A stretch of DNA of 64,000 bases from Oreohelix idahoensis. Lineage: Eukaryota; Mollusca; Gastropoda; Stylommatophora; Oreohelicidae. The position numbers and the translations under genes were made by a program. Where the stretch lies: assembly GCA_024509875.1 (NCBI GenBank), contig JAMPIV010003445.1, positions 124,001-188,000 of the forward strand, written 5' to 3'. This document shows, piece by piece, positions 10,189-21,890 of the stretch (the first letter of the stretch is position 1; the number at the start of each line of letters is the position of its first letter). Below the pieces are notes generated by a model, which saw only the letters and a list, made by a program, of their open reading frames with translations, made no database searches and had not been told where the DNA came from.

Positions 10189-11301
10189 CTTCTCTTTTGC
10201 TGAGGAATCCTCGATTTATGGCTTGAAAAAGTTTCCCAGCTGCTGCTCTTCAGGTAGCCAACTCTTCTTTGATGCCTCCCTTCCATTCTATAACAGCTCC
10301 GAGGTATTTAAAGTGGTCGACCTGCTCCTGGACCTGTTCTCCCAGCTTAATCTGATGTCTTCTTTCCTCTCCTGATATCACCATAGTTTTTGTTTTAGAG
10401 CTACTTATGACCATCCCTCTCTTCTCCAGCTCTTCATTCCAGACTTGCAGGTTGGATTGAAGATGTGCCTCTGATTTAGCAATCAGGGCATCATCATCAG
10501 TAAATGCCAGCTCTGAAATACAGACCTGTCTTATCTTCCAGTACCCCACTGAATACTTTCCTGTCCTCTCCTTACATGCCTTGATGACATCGTCCATGAG
10601 GAGTATGAAAATATAAGGCGACAGGATATCACCTTGTCTTACACCAGTGGTGGTCCTGAATTCTTCTTACTAATGGTTTGCTGTCCTCACATAATTTCTG
10701 CAAGACTTGTAGAAGCTCTGTATAGCATGAATCTGAGGTGTTGGAATGATCTTCCTTGCCAAAAAGTCCCAGAGTTTGTTCCAGGGGACCTTGTCAAATG
10801 CCTTTTCCAGATCTAAGAAGAAAAGATGGATCTCACTCTTATACTCAAGAGCCTTTTCACTCAACAGTCGAGTGTGAAGATTAGGTCTTGAGTACTTTGA
10901 TTTGCTCATAAGCCACACTGGACCTCATCCATTTGTGGCTCAGCTAGGCGTCTGAGTCTCAGTTCCAGTATTCTAGAGTAGATTTTACCAGGGACACTGA
11001 GAAGGGATATGCCTCTATGGTTTCCACATTGTTGGTTGTCACCCTTTTTGAAAATCTGTGTTATTGTGGCAATCTCCCAATCCTTTGGTATGGTCTTGTT
11101 GCACCAAGCTGCCTGTAGGACCCTTAGGAGTAATAGGTCGCCTGCTGCTCCCATGTACTTAACCATTTCTGGTGTTATGCCATCATGTCCTGCTGCTTTG
11201 CCCATCTTGATTTTCTCCAGTGCTGCCTTCAGTTCTTCCATCTTTATGTCATCTTCATCATCATTTCTGTGTCAGTGGTTATCATTTCTGATGCTTGACC
11301 T

Positions 11302-11761
11302 TGCTCACCTAATATTCGAAATAACACCAAGTCTCACCTCCTTCAATAGCAGACTGTCAAATACTTCATGAGTTCTGATACCATGCCACCTAATCTGATT
11401 ATGTTCGAAATCATGATTTACTATATGGATATTTATTTTTTTTTAAATTATTTTATTTTATTTATTTTATTTTTTTTATTTATAATTTAATTTATTTATT
11501 TATTTTTTTTTTAAATTTAATTTTATTTTATTATAATGTTTGTTTAATGAAAAATACTTAATTCTGATATGACTGCATACTGTAAACGTACGCTGTTATA
11601 TTACCTTTATAATGTTGCATGCCTTCATATTAATGCTTTAATTAACGTGGGAATGAAAGGATATAATATGTAAGATAAATGACAGTGGAAGGGCAGAATG
11701 TTAGACGGGCCTGCGCGCCCAATTCTTAACCCTTCGAAAATAAAGTTCATTCACTCGTTCA
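11302..11761 (+). mobile_element. CR1-like 3' end (duplicated)
   Basis: Duplicate of 4728-5187, differing mainly in homopolymer lengths. Confidence 0.7.
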
Positions 11762-11891
11762 CCATCCAGGAGCTCTGAAAAATGTTCTTTCCATTACTTC
11801 TTTTGGGGCAGTAAGCAATTTGCCTTGCTTGTCCTTTATAAATTTAAGAGGGCACTGTTTTTTCTTTCCTCATATTCTTTAGGGTCTTATA

Positions 11892-12250
11892 CAGGGTGTT
11901 CCACGAAAAAGCGGCCCGTGACGTCATGGTTATGGCAATAATGTACGTTATTAACTCTTAGTATACGAGCAGCCTTTTAGAAAGGCCGATGATCGATCCC
12001 CGTCAATAGCGAAAATGTATAGGTGAATGCATGTTTAAAACCACTGAACAATTTAGTTACGTGCATGATATAGGGGTTTCATTTCTTCACATTTTGATAT
12101 ATAACACTTTATGTTATCTTTATAAATAAATTATTTAGTGCAGATCGATCATCGGCCTTTCTAAAAGGCCGCTCGTATACTAAGAGTTAAGAAAGGAAAA
12201 CTGGCTACTTTCACTTTGTGAATGGGGCCGCTTTTTCATGGAACACCCTG
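11892..12250. mobile_element. Foldback MITE, copy 2 (duplicated)
   Basis: Duplicate of 5315-5673. The right terminal repeat has one change (TTTTTCATGG for TTTTTCGTGG). TA flanks at 11890-11891 and 12251-12252. Confidence 0.93.
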
Positions 12251-13050
12251 TAGAACAATTTCTGGTTTTCTTGCACATCGCTTTCTAGCTTTTCTCCAAA
12301 TTCTTCCCAGGACTTCTGTTTTGTTGCTAGCACCTTGTTCTTTGCTTCTGTTCTGAGTATCATATATTCTCTGTATTTCTCTGTTTTTCTTGCAGTGTTT
12401 TTAGCTCCTACATATTGTTTCCATGTCTTTTTCTTCTCTCTTATTTTCTCTTTGACCTCATCTGTCCACCAAGGTGTCCTCTTTCTCTTGTTCCCAAGTC
12501 GAACTTCACCACATGATCTGCTGCAGCTGTCTTTATGATATCCTTGAATTTCAGCCACAGTGTTTCCAGGTCATCAGGTTGTTGTTCTGTGTTTCTCACT
12601 GCTGTAGCAATAAGCCCCTGGTATCTGGTCTTCACTTCTGGATCTCTCAGCTTAATGCGCTTTTCCCCTGTTGTTTACTTAGCTTCTTGCGTGATGTTAG
12701 GCAGTTCCTAGGCCGAGTAACTCTTTCAGTTGTTCTTTTAATTGTTAACAAGTAGTGGTCACTTCCAATCTCTGGCCCCCTCCACACTCTAGCATCCCGG
12801 ACATACTTGAATGAGCTCTTCCTAACTATGGGTTAGTTTAGCTCGGAAGCCGAAAAAAGAAAGTTGTGTTTATTAGGTCATTTTTTAAATTTTATAGGGT
12901 CTTTTTGGGGGTTTCTTAGGTCATAAATGCATTTTGTATAGGTCACGTTCTAGCAATTTTTAGGTCATTAAAATCCTAGTCCTATTTTTCACATAAGGTC
13001 TTATGCCAAATTTTGACATCTCTGGGCTTCAAACAGAGCCCAATACATAT

Positions 13051-13134
13051 ACTACTTACTTACTTAGTCGTTCCCCTTCTACCGTGAGGTGTAGAGGTTT
13101 GGAAGAGAGAGCACCAGACTATTCTATTGGCTGT
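13051..13134 (-). mobile_element. RTE-1 ultra-short 3' end (duplicated)
   Basis: Duplicate of 6474-6557 with the same CCCAATACATAT flanks. Confidence 0.88.
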
Positions 13135-13456
13135 CCCAATACATATGTGAATGACAATATTGACTCCATGTGGCTCCCAGGAAAGACAAATAATACTTTA
13201 CTATGTACTTGCTCACCCGTGTGTCGCCGGGGCCTGAAAGGGGAGCAAAGAATAGTTACACTGTAACCTAACATGCAATGTTGTAAGAAATGACTAAGGA
13301 GGGTTGGGAATAGGACAAGCTACTGCATCCTACAGAAAATTTTTAGCCACAAAAACTTCAACAAACAGCATGGATTGGTCAATTGAAATAAATAAAACTC
13401 AGCCATCCAAGATAGAAGAAGGCCCTCTGGTAAGGACATGCATGAAGCAACACAGA

Positions 13457-13792
13457 CAAACCTAAAATGAGCCAGTGTTGCTGAATAACATTTTCTCTTC
13501 TTGGAACACACGGAGAAGTGTACTAGAGACTGAAATAAAAATGCTGAGGAAGACCCGTAAGACCTTGAGCTGATTGCCTGCGACAGGCAGACATGGCATG
13601 TGTTAGTTGAAGGCCTATGCTCCTTGGGTATTGACTGATTGATGCACAGGCCTGTCATAAAATGTTACTATAAAGAGGCTGTGCATTGAGATAGCAATGT
13701 CATTATGCAATATGAACTGCTACAAAAATCAATACTGTAAGTGTATACGAAGTGCACTGGAGCAGGCTTCCTGCAAGGAAAGGTGAGACAAC
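13457..13792 (+). mobile_element. LINE-3 3' end plus repeat D (duplicated)
   Basis: Duplicate of 6880-7215. Confidence 0.55.
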
Positions 13793-13831
13793 TGCAGTGG
13801 TAATCATAAGTTCCTTAAAAGGTTACGGCAG

Positions 13832-14067
13832 TCCCACAGCGGATACTGCTGTAGGGGAGTAAAGTGTTAGAGACCACTATACTAGGTCTCAGCTTTATGA
13901 GGTGGGGTGACCCGCTCCATTCTTCCTAGCCTTAGCCTTCCCTAACAAGAGCAGAGCCAGGCACCCATTTATAACTGATGAGACACTATTAGGTTTTGAA
14001 CCTGATAACTTTGCCTCAAGAAGCAAATGTTCTAACCACTCTGCCACTTGATGTTCCCATGATCATT
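13832..14067 (-). mobile_element. SINE-1 copy (duplicated)
   Basis: Duplicate of 7255-7490. Confidence 0.75.
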
Positions 14068-14256
14068 AAGCAGTGAAAACGGGACACTCGTTAATTCATT
14101 CACTCAACAGTGTTGTTATCTCAGAACCCAGGGCTATACTTCATGTTTAAAACTGCATTGCTGCATGGGATGCACGCAATGTATTGCACTAAATAGCTAG
14201 CATTATTGATAAACGTGAACTTTGCATTGCAATGACTCTGTCAAATTTTAAAAGTA

Positions 14257-14512
14257 AAGGTACTCCCATTGCAGAAATAGCTGTAGGGGAGTGAAGTGTA
14301 AGAGACTTCACCTTACTAGGTCCAGATTAAATAGGTGGAGTGTTCCACTCCTTACTGCCTTTGCCTTCCCTAACTCAAGAGCAGAGTCAGGTTACCTCTT
14401 TAGTTTTTAAGCTAGGTAGAATGGAGCGTGACGCTACCAGGTTTCACTCTCCGAACCCTGTAATTCTGCCGTGAGAGGCAAGCACTATAACAGCTAATCC
14501 AATTAGACGCTC
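14257..14512 (-). mobile_element. SINE-1 copy (duplicated)
   Basis: Duplicate of 7680-7935, with a small difference near 14384 (GAGTCAGG for GAGTGTGG). Confidence 0.78.
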
Positions 14513-14610
14513 AATGTCTATCTAATACCTGAAAAAAAAAAAAAAAACCAATCCGAAAATATTAAACTTAAATTTTGAAAATATAAAATCTTCAGCATTC
14601 TGAGCATCTT

Positions 14611-14784
14611 AGGTTCCCTGGTTAAACAAACCCAAGGTTCCCTGGTTAAACAAGCCCAAGGTTCCCTGGTTAAACAAACCCAAGGTTCGCTTGTTAAACA
14701 AACCCAAGGTTTCCTGGTTAAACAAACCCAGGGTTTCCTGGTTAAACAAACCCAAGGTTCCCTGGTTAAACAAACACAATCTTC
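14611..14784. repeat. 24-bp minisatellite, copy 2
   Basis: Duplicate of 8032-8205 with the same unit count, so the array has not changed length since duplication. Confidence 0.9.
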
Positions 14785-15108
14785 CTGTTTTTTTTTTTTG
14801 TCTTGACTGTGTCTTTAATTGTGTTCTCCTACTGACTGGTTCAACAATATAGGCCTGTGTCTCATTTGTCAATCTTCTTCATTGTTCTTACTGCTGTCTA
14901 ACATCAATCATTAATATATATACATAGGATCACGGCTGGCTCATGCATATAGTAAGAGGTGACTAATATCTTCTTCTTCTGAACGTTTGTTACGTTGTGT
15001 CGCCGTTTACAGCAAAGCTGCGATATTTGCGCCTTTCGGCCCGACACATCCGGTTTCAGAATGGCACTTTTGGGACTGGGTTAGCCTTCCAGACAAAAAC
15101 TACAAAAC

Positions 15109-15771
15109 TTGCAGAAAACAACACTTCAGCTCTTCATTGGAACATCACTAATTGAAAACGTAAATGAACACAGAACTCTAGGTATCACTGTTGACCAACA
15201 CCTAAGTTGGAACTCACATGTACATGCACTCACAAAGCAAACAGCACAAAAAGTTTACCAATTAGCCAAAATTAAACATTTCCTGGATGAAGAGGCAAGG
15301 AAAATGTTCTACATATCTCATATACAAACGCATCTAGACTATTGTTCCACAATCTGGGATGGTTGTTCTGTCTCCAACACAAGAAGGCTCCACTCGCTTC
15401 AAAAACGCGCAATGCGCCTTGTTGCTGATAAACACCAATCACATTGTATAGATTTATATAATTATCTTCAAATATTACCCCTCAGGAAGCGCTTCCTCTT
15501 TAACAAAGGGAAATTTATTCACAAAATCCTGTCACAGAATGCTCCAAAGTATCTTTGGCCGCTTTTAAAATACAATGACAGACGTAGTCAGCGCTTAAAT
15601 AAATTACAGGTACCCAAGCCCAGGCTTGACCTATTTAAAACTAGTTTGGCTTACTCAGCTGCTCATCTTTGGAACAATCTTCCCAATGACCTGAAAAACA
15701 CGCACAGTCCTTACTCATACAATCGTATACTATTCAAATACTTTATGAGTGCTGATTATATGCCACCCTAA
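15109..15771 (+). CDS. CR1/Jockey-like RT C-terminal ORF, copy 2
   Basis: Duplicate of 8529-9191; the predicted 220-residue peptide is identical by eye. Retroelement remnant without RT core or endonuclease. Confidence 0.85.
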   Translation: MQKTTLQLFIGTSLIENVNEHRTLGITVDQHLSWNSHVHALTKQTAQKVYQLAKIKHFLDEEARKMFYISHIQTHLDYCSTIWDGCSVSNTRRLHSLQKRAMRLVADKHQSHCIDLYNYLQILPLRKRFLFNKGKFIHKILSQNAPKYLWPLLKYNDRRSQRLNKLQVPKPRLDLFKTSLAYSAAHLWNNLPNDLKNTHSPYSYNRILFKYFMSADYMPP

Positions 15772-16308
15772 CTGATTGTGTTGTACTTTTATCTAATATA
15801 CTGTATGGAGGCTCTGGTGATCTAGTTTTCATTACAATATACTTATTCTTAATATTATATTCTTAATAACTTATATTCTTAATTTTATGATCAGGTACTG
15901 TTAATGTATGCTGTTATACTTCCTTGTAATGTTGCACTGTCCTTAAATTAATACTTTCAGTACGCTGGAGAATGTTGAGTAACAGTAATAAAAGATGAGC
16001 AAGAGGATGGAAGAATGCAAGAGGGGACTGTGTCCGATTTTCAACCCTTGGCAAATTAATTGCTTTCGTATATGTCTATCTAACTATCTACCTAGTCTGA
16101 TTCTGGTCTTGAGTTTGGGACGCAAAGGAAATGGAAAGGAAAATGGAAAGTAACTGTCCACCCACCTCATCTTGATGAACCTTAAAAAAAAAAAAAAAAA
16201 GTCCCTGAGTCATTCAGTTGAACACCGTATGAACATTTTACAAGTTCTCATAACATACCTCTGAATATGTCTCAAATCACTAATTTACAGTACGAAGAAT
16301 TCGATTCT

Positions 16309-16309
<1 letters not shown>

Positions 16310-16344
<35 letters not shown>

Positions 16345-16640
16345 TTTATTTATTTATTTTTCAAATTCATTATTACTAGGCTATTAATTTTTTTTTTTTT
16401 TTTAAATTATTTTATTTTGTTTTAAAAACACTTTAATTATGATGATTATTGCAAATGTAATATTACTTTTATAATGATAAATGCCTTAATAATGCTTAAA
16501 GTAAATGTGAGGATGAAAGGATATTAGTATACATGATGAGAGAGAGAGGAAGGGCAGAATGTCAGACGGGCCTGCGTGCCCAATTCTTAACCCTTTGAAA
16601 ATAAAGTTCGTTCGTTCGTTCGTTCCTTCTTCGATCCCAA
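16310..16640 (+). mobile_element. CR1-like 3' end, second subfamily (duplicated)
   Basis: Duplicate of 9736-10062, with shorter T runs and the same (GTTC)n end. Confidence 0.65.
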
Positions 16641-16784
16641 CTTTCTCAGCCAGACTGCAGTAATGCAGCCTGTTTCCCGGACCACCACTTGGAGGTGGAG
16701 TAGGGTCTTGGTCAGCTCTGGTTCACTGACCCTGGTGCAAGCAGTCTAGCTATGGGTCGCTGACTGCATTTATCACTTTTGCTG

Positions 16785-16965
16785 CGTCTTTGGTGACTAA
16801 TATGAGGTTGTGCATGATGTTGGCAACCTCACCATGCACAATAACTACAACTGAAACCATCACTGCAAGAGCAAGAGCACATGAAAGCTTTTGTGCAGGC
16901 TTCCTACATGCGAGCCAGCCAGCGGCAGTGATGGCTGTATGATCCATATGGAGCAAAACATAAAA
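16785..16965 (+). repeat. Dispersed ~150-bp repeat D
   Basis: Starts near TGACTAATATGAGGTTGTGC. Inner inverted arms such as CCATCACTGC and GCAGTGATGG suggest a hairpin. It ends near CATATGGAGCAAAAC. Lies at the right edge of the duplication. Confidence 0.6.
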
Positions 16966-17107
16966 GATGATCCCTCATGTATATTCATTAAAAAAACTAA
17001 CAACAATGATCAATAATTACAATCTAAGAAGCCCGATAGTGGATGGTAGAAACTATTTAAACTAAAAAGATGCAAATAAACATTTCAAAAACTGTAACTA
17101 CACTCAC

Positions 17108-17244
17108 ATAAGCTGGGGGTGATAATAATGGATTGTGGTCCAAAATAAAATGTTCCAACGTTTCAATTTTGCGAAAGACCGTTGGGATCCTCTCGATCCT
17201 GTTACTTGAGATGTCTAACTTGTACAGCTGGAGGCGACTTATTT
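17108..17244 (-). CDS. LRCH: LRCH exon 5 (LRR repeats 7-8)
   Basis: Acceptor TTTCAG|AA at 17244 and donor TAT|GTGAGT at 17108/17107. It encodes YKLDISSNRIERIP, then ILDHNPLLSPP. The NPLxSPP motif is the hallmark of the last LRR in LRCH proteins. Exit phase is 0. The following intron (2652-17107) holds the 6.57-kb tandem duplication. Confidence 0.94.
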
Positions 17245-17447
17245 CTGAAACAGGTAGAATATGTACATATGTGTGCACCCAAATTATTTCTGTGCGCATT
17301 CAAAGCAAAGTATGTTCGAACAGGCAACGACTACAAATTTAATGTGTGCATGAATACGTAATCAACAGTAAGTATATATTTAGCCCATGTAGTTCCCAAG
17401 ATTCTCTATGGAGACAAATAAAGAATACGGTTACTGCTAACTCTGAC

Positions 17448-17600
17448 TAATAAGAGGTTGGGCATGAGGCTGCCAACCTCATCAAGCTAAACATATTTTT
17501 ACAGAAACCACCACTGCAACACCTTGTGCTTTGGCTTCCTCAAGGGAGCCAACTTCAGTGGTGGTTTCTTGGTCCATAAGAAGCGAAATAGGAGATGATG
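17448..17600 (+). repeat. Dispersed repeat D
   Basis: Copy in intron 4: TGACTAATAAGAGGTTGGGC, then inverted arms AGAAACCACCACTG (about 17504) and CAGTGGTGGTTTCT (about 17556), giving a clear hairpin. Confidence 0.65.
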
Positions 17601-17610
17601 AAGATATACA

Positions 17611-18020
17611 TTGGAGAGCAACAACAAAAAAACAACCAAAATGCTACAGACTTTTATAAACGGGTGCTTGGGTAGAATAGAAGGACTGAAATGGTATGAC
17701 AAAGTCACAAATGTGGAATTGACGACAAGAACCAGACAAGTGCCAGTGGAACAAGAGATGAGAAGAAGACGATGGCGATGGATAGGACACACATTGAGAA
17801 AACCTGTTGATAGCATTACAAGGCAGTCCTTGTTCTGAAATCCACAGGGAAAGAGAGGCAGAGGTAGACCAAAAAACACATGGAGAAGAGAACTGGAAAC
17901 AGAGGTGAAAATGATGAGGAAAACATGGAAAGAACTTGAGCGGATGGCACAGGACAGGAAGACTTGGCATGTGTTTGTTGAAGGCCTATGCTCCTCGGGG
18001 AGCTAAAGGGTATTGATTGA
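17611..18020 (+). mobile_element. LINE-3 3' end (best copy)
   Basis: Encodes the C-terminal segment common to many invertebrate LINEs: KMLQTFINGCLGRIEGLKW, then RTRQVPVE, then RRRWRWIGHTLRKP, then SITRQSLF. A stop (TGA, 17836-17838) follows, then a GRGRPKNTWRRE-type stretch in the same orientation. The tail is (ATTG)n near 18020. Related fragments lie at 6880, 18430, 19155, 21180, 21890, 23215, 26165 and 60300. The RT core is absent in all of them. Confidence 0.8.
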
Positions 18021-18238
18021 TTGATTGAAGATATACATAAATAAAACTTACGTTAAAGTATCTAATATTATGTTTGGCGATTATTGTAATTTAACCCTTT
18101 CAGCACCAGTATGACGTACGCCGTAAGTCCCGTCTGCTCAAGGACATTCCATGTCTTCTTCATCCCTTTCAGGGCAACTTCTGGGAAGGTTAAGGCGGCC
18201 GGCGTGATGCTGACCACATCACCCCTAGTGTGCCGATG

Positions 18239-18358
18239 GTCAAGAAAATATGGGCCTAACACCATATTCCCAATATGCCTCAATCGGCATGTAACGGGAT
18301 CAAGAAAATATGGGCCTAACACCATATTCCCAATATGCCTCAATCGGCGTGTAACGGG
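18239..18358. repeat. 60-bp direct tandem duplication
   Basis: Two adjacent 60-bp units (CAAGAAAATATGGGCCTAAC ... GTAACGGGAT) differing by one base (GGCATG versus GGCGTG). Confidence 0.93.
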
Positions 18359-18429
18359 ATCCCTTCATCCCTTTCTACTTCTATACTGCATAAGGTTTTT
18401 GGTTCCCTCTATCTCTTACCTTGCGGATT

Positions 18430-18700
18430 CCGGAACAAGGACTGCCTGGTATGTACTGCTATGAACAGGTTTCCTCAATGTGTGTCCTATCCATCTCTGG
18501 TGTCTTCTTTTCATCTCTAGTTCCACTGGCACTTGTCTGGTTCTTGTCATCACATTAGTGATCTTGTCAAACCATTTCAATCCTTCTATTCTACAAAAAC
18601 ATCCATTTAAGACAGTCTGTAACTTTTTGGTTGTTGTTTTTGTTGTTCTCCATGTTTTAGAGCCATACAATAAGACTGACTTGACATTTGAATTGAAGAT
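18430..18700 (-). mobile_element. LINE-3 3' fragment, inverted
   Basis: Minus-strand LINE-3 C-terminal piece: LQTVLNGCFCRIEGLKWFDK, then TRTRQVPVELEMKRR, then RWIGHTLRKP. It abuts the donor side of LRCH exon 4. Confidence 0.75.
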
Positions 18701-18728
18701 TCTGATTTAAAACCACAAACACACTTAC

Positions 18729-18834
18729 CAACAGGTAATTCTACGAGAAAGTTCCGACGCAAGTTGAGGCTGCGTAATGAGGACAAGTCTCCAATTTGTA
18801 CAGGCAGGTGAGAAATTTCATTACAGCTCACATC
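18729..18834 (-). CDS. LRCH: LRCH exon 4 (LRR repeats 5-6)
   Basis: Acceptor TTGCAG|GAT at 18834 and donor TTG|GTAAGT at 18729/18728. The peptide begins DVSCNEISHLP and continues RSLNLRRNFLVELP, typical LRCH repeats. Exit phase is 1; the spare G pairs with AA of exon 5 to give Glu. A LINE-3 fragment abuts its donor side. Confidence 0.94.
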
Positions 18835-19059
18835 CTGCAATAATATATAAAAAAAAGCATAACTAATATGAAAAACTTGCCACACTCATCATTGTGAAGC
18901 TGCTACAGCACAACATGTGTGAGTACATTTCATTCTACCAGTATTCATAACACTCAAGCACCGTCTTTTCAACAAATTACAAATTAGACAGGCATGTGTC
19001 CGTGCTATTATTGTTTTGCTGAAATGTTTTGTGGCTTAAATCTTCTAGAGAATGGCATA

Positions 19060-19270
19060 ACCAGTTCCATGCCCAACCCTCCTTATTTTCCTCTTATGAC
19101 TAGCATGGCAGGCTGCAGTGTTACTATTCTTTGTTCCCCTTTCAGGTCCTGGTGACACATGGATGACAAGAATCAGACAAGTGCCAGTGGACAAAAAAAG
19201 ATGAGAAAAATACACTAGCGATGGATAGGACATGCACTAAAGAAACCTGTTGACAGCATTACAAGTGTGA
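19060..19270. mobile_element. Dispersed repeat and LINE-3 fragment
   Basis: 19060-19155 is an inverted copy of the 6640 repeat. 19155-19270 is a plus-strand LINE-3 piece (CAGACAAGTGCCAGTGG, then ATGGATAGGACATGCAC). Confidence 0.55.
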
Positions 19271-19900
19271 CGGGGAATGTGTAAGTGGGTGCATCTAGAA
19301 ATGTAGTGACCCAAGCTACTAATATACACCTCCGTCGGGCTCATTGTCCGGGTGATAATTTTTTTAAATAAATGCACTCGAACGGCTAGTAAAATTTCCA
19401 TACATTTATATAAAAAATCAAGCCACAATGAACGTAGGGCCATTACTGTCACATGCATCATATCAAAATCCAAACTGTTTTACAACAGCTTTGGTTAATC
19501 AGAAAACTACATCAACAATCTACTTCATGAACAAATCCGCTTCACATCACTGACCCTCTAGTTGCACACTTCTCTTCTCTAGCCATCCACCCTTCTGTTC
19601 ATGTGTGCTACTCGCTGCAAAACATATAATGCAAAGAAGCACTAAGTTCAATAGGTGTAAAGTTTGCAGTACACCTGATGACAGGAAAAGGACAAATTAT
19701 TATTGTGCAGGATGCACTGGCCACCCCCATCTGCACATAGATGAATGTTTCCTAAAATGGCACACTAAAGTTAAGTTGTAAATATCTCTAATTTGGGGTG
19801 TAAGTAGTGTTCTTTGTGAGAGCAGTTCAGCATATATATCACATTTTGTGTTCTTTTTCAATTATTTGTAAATTTGTGACAGCAGAGTGTATTTCATTTT
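19271..19900. other. Intron 3 sequence, nothing recognised
   Basis: No element, exon or RNA recognised. Confidence 0.4.
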
Positions 19901-20448
19901 CTGGATGACACATGGAAAGTAGTTAGAGTATAAACTTGATGTGTGATTTATTTCCAAATTGGATGTAGTTTACAGTGATTTCTATCTTGGATAACATAAC
20001 TGATGGATTAGCTGTCTTCAATTGGTAAGTCTGATATGTTTGTTTTGTTTTTTGTTTAGTAAAATATTTTTCTGCCTCGTCTCTAACTACTTTATATTCA
20101 TACAAAAAATTTTTAATTTATAAACTGAACATTTTCAGAATCCTCATTCATTTTCCTTTTTAAATATATATATAACATGACTATATTAGTTAAAAACTTT
20201 GAAATAACTGACACTTACATGGTAACACTATGAAAAACCTGTGTCGCAGAAAATTTGTGACAATAGAGTGTCACTAGCTGTCTTCAGTGGGTAATTCTGA
20301 TATGTCTTTTTTTTTTTTTTTTTTTTTGTCAAATTTATTTCTTCCCAGTCTCCAACTAGTTTTAACTCATTAAAAAAAAATTGTAAATTTATAAACTGAA
20401 TATATTCAGAATCTTTATTCAATTTCCTTTTCAAATATATATAACATG
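19900..20448. repeat. Diverged ~290-bp tandem duplication
   Basis: Two diverged direct copies: TTTATAAACTGAACATTTTC, then ATATATAACATGACTATATT near 20120-20190; and TTTATAAACTGAATATATTC, then the same motif near 20390-20455. Both contain AGCTGTCTTCA. Confidence 0.6.
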
Positions 20449-20457
20449 ACTATATTT

Positions 20458-20816
20458 TTTTTTTTTTCGTACGCCCGCTAATACTCGAGGCGAAATCTCA
20501 GGTTATTATTAATGTCTAACCTGACATTGATTTTACGTGAGTATCCCTTTTCTTGTACAGAGACAGGTGTCCCTCGCCATTCAGGCAGATACTCGCCGAT
20601 TTCGGAGGTACCCATTAGAGCTGGGTTGGCTCAGGAGCCGCCAATCCCTGGTTGACGACACTCCTTCAAATGTTTTCGCCAGGTCTCGAGTTAATCCAGT
20701 CCAATTCCCGGTCGACGAAAAATCCTCAAATGCCGTCGCCCGGGTTTGATCCTGAATCACCTGGTCGCCAGAGCGGTGTTGTAACCACTACGCTAGCGCG
20801 GCTCCTCGCGGCTCCC
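20458..20816 (-). mobile_element. SINE-2 copy (tRNA-headed)
   Basis: Poly-T at the left is a minus-strand poly-A tail. The minus-strand head has an A-box-like TAGCGTAGTGGTTACAACAC and a B-box-like GGATCAAACCCGGGCG. It is flanked by ACTATATTT at 20449-20457 and 20817-20825. Same family as 61260-61598. Confidence 0.87.
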
Positions 20817-21179
20817 ACTATATTTGTTAAAAACTTTGAAATAACTGACACTATATGAAAAACCTGAGTCGCAAAATATTCCTTGCGTAAAACATGGGAA
20901 AACCCCTACGTCCTCAAAGAGTTAACTCAAAACAACTTAACATACCAAATAAGCTCCCACTGGACCAGAGGATCATTCATTCAAGCAAATAAACCCTTAA
21001 ACACTCCGTGTCATCCACCCCCTTCCACACATGAAAAACTGAGTTTTTCACCCAGGAGGTGGTGGTGGGAGTCATGTACATCTCCAAAACAAACTGATAT
21101 ACATCATCAACTTAATTATGATTCCATCCAGGGTAAGCACACACTGGAGCAGAGGATCATTCATTCAAGCAAACCCAAA

Positions 21180-21390
21180 AACACTCCTTGGCAACAAGGC
21201 AGTCCTTGTTCTGGAATCCCCGGGTTAAAAGAAGAAAAGGTAGACCACAAAACACATGCAGAAAAAAACTTGAGACAGAAATAACAATTATGGGGAAGAC
21301 GTGGGAAAACCTGGAGCTGATGGCACGGAACAAGAAGGCCTGGCATAAATTTGTTGAAGGCTTAAGCTCCTTGGTGAGTTGAAGGGTGAA
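21180..21390 (+). mobile_element. LINE-3 3' end
   Basis: GGCAGTCCTTGTTCTGGAAT, then AAAAGGTAGACCACAAAACA, then GAGCTGATGGCACGG, then GGCATAAATTTGTTGAAGGC; tail (GATG)n. The same layout as 17820-18010. Confidence 0.7.
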
Positions 21391-21624
21391 GATGATGATG
21401 TTTCCAGCTGGGGAATACAAGTAAACAGTAGATCATATACTCCAAAAAGGTCAGCTCCACACAGAGGAACAAAGTGACAGCATGGTATTCACCAACCCCT
21501 TTAAAGGAGAAACTGAAAGGCGTTGACAGAAGCCTGAGACAGACCATCAACTGTATGAGAGAAATAGATGTGGTCAAACACATTGAGGGGGATCTAAGAC
21601 GCATCAACAATGAGGAATGCAGTC

Positions 21625-21890
21625 AGCGACCCATAGCTGGACTGCTTGCGTCAGGGAACCAGAGCTGACCAAGACCCTACTCCACCTCCAAGTGGTGGTC
21701 CTGGAAACAGGCTTCATAACTGAGAGAGTAGGAATCGAAGTGGGAAGGCAAACCCGGTCCTAAAAAATGCCGTGCCGAAGTCGGATGTGTCGGGCCGAAA
21801 GGCACAGATATCGTAGCTTTGCTGTAAACGGCGACACAATGCAACCAACGTCCTTTTCAGGACGAACGCAGAAGAAGAAACACATTGAGG
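21625..21890 (-). repeat. Dispersed repeat X, uninterrupted copy
   Basis: Contains in one piece what is split at 8395-8515 and 10065-10188: AGCGACCCATAGCTGGACTG, then CTCCACCTCCAAGTGGTGGT, then TGTCGGGCCGAAAGGCACAG, then GCTGTAAACGGCGACACAAT. Class unknown. Confidence 0.6.

Larger units (their letters stand above)
10189..12817 (-). mobile_element. RTE-1 truncated copy (duplicated)
   Basis: Duplicate of 3615-6240; it lacks the 3'-most 450 bp because the breakpoint lies inside the element. It carries its own CR1 end and MITE copies. Small differences from unit 1 include Asn/Asp at the codon near 10593. Confidence 0.9.
10189..16759. repeat. Tandem duplication, unit 2 (6.57 kb)
   Basis: Second unit, colinear with 3615-10188. 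It begins inside RTE-1 and ends at ATGGGTCG, followed by unduplicated intron (CTGACTGCATTT). Confidence 0.93.

Noticed and set aside
20458..20816. Possible tRNA genes at the SINE heads
   Set aside because: A- and B-box-like motifs are present, but no full cloverleaf is visible, and the poly-A tails and target duplications mark them as SINEs.
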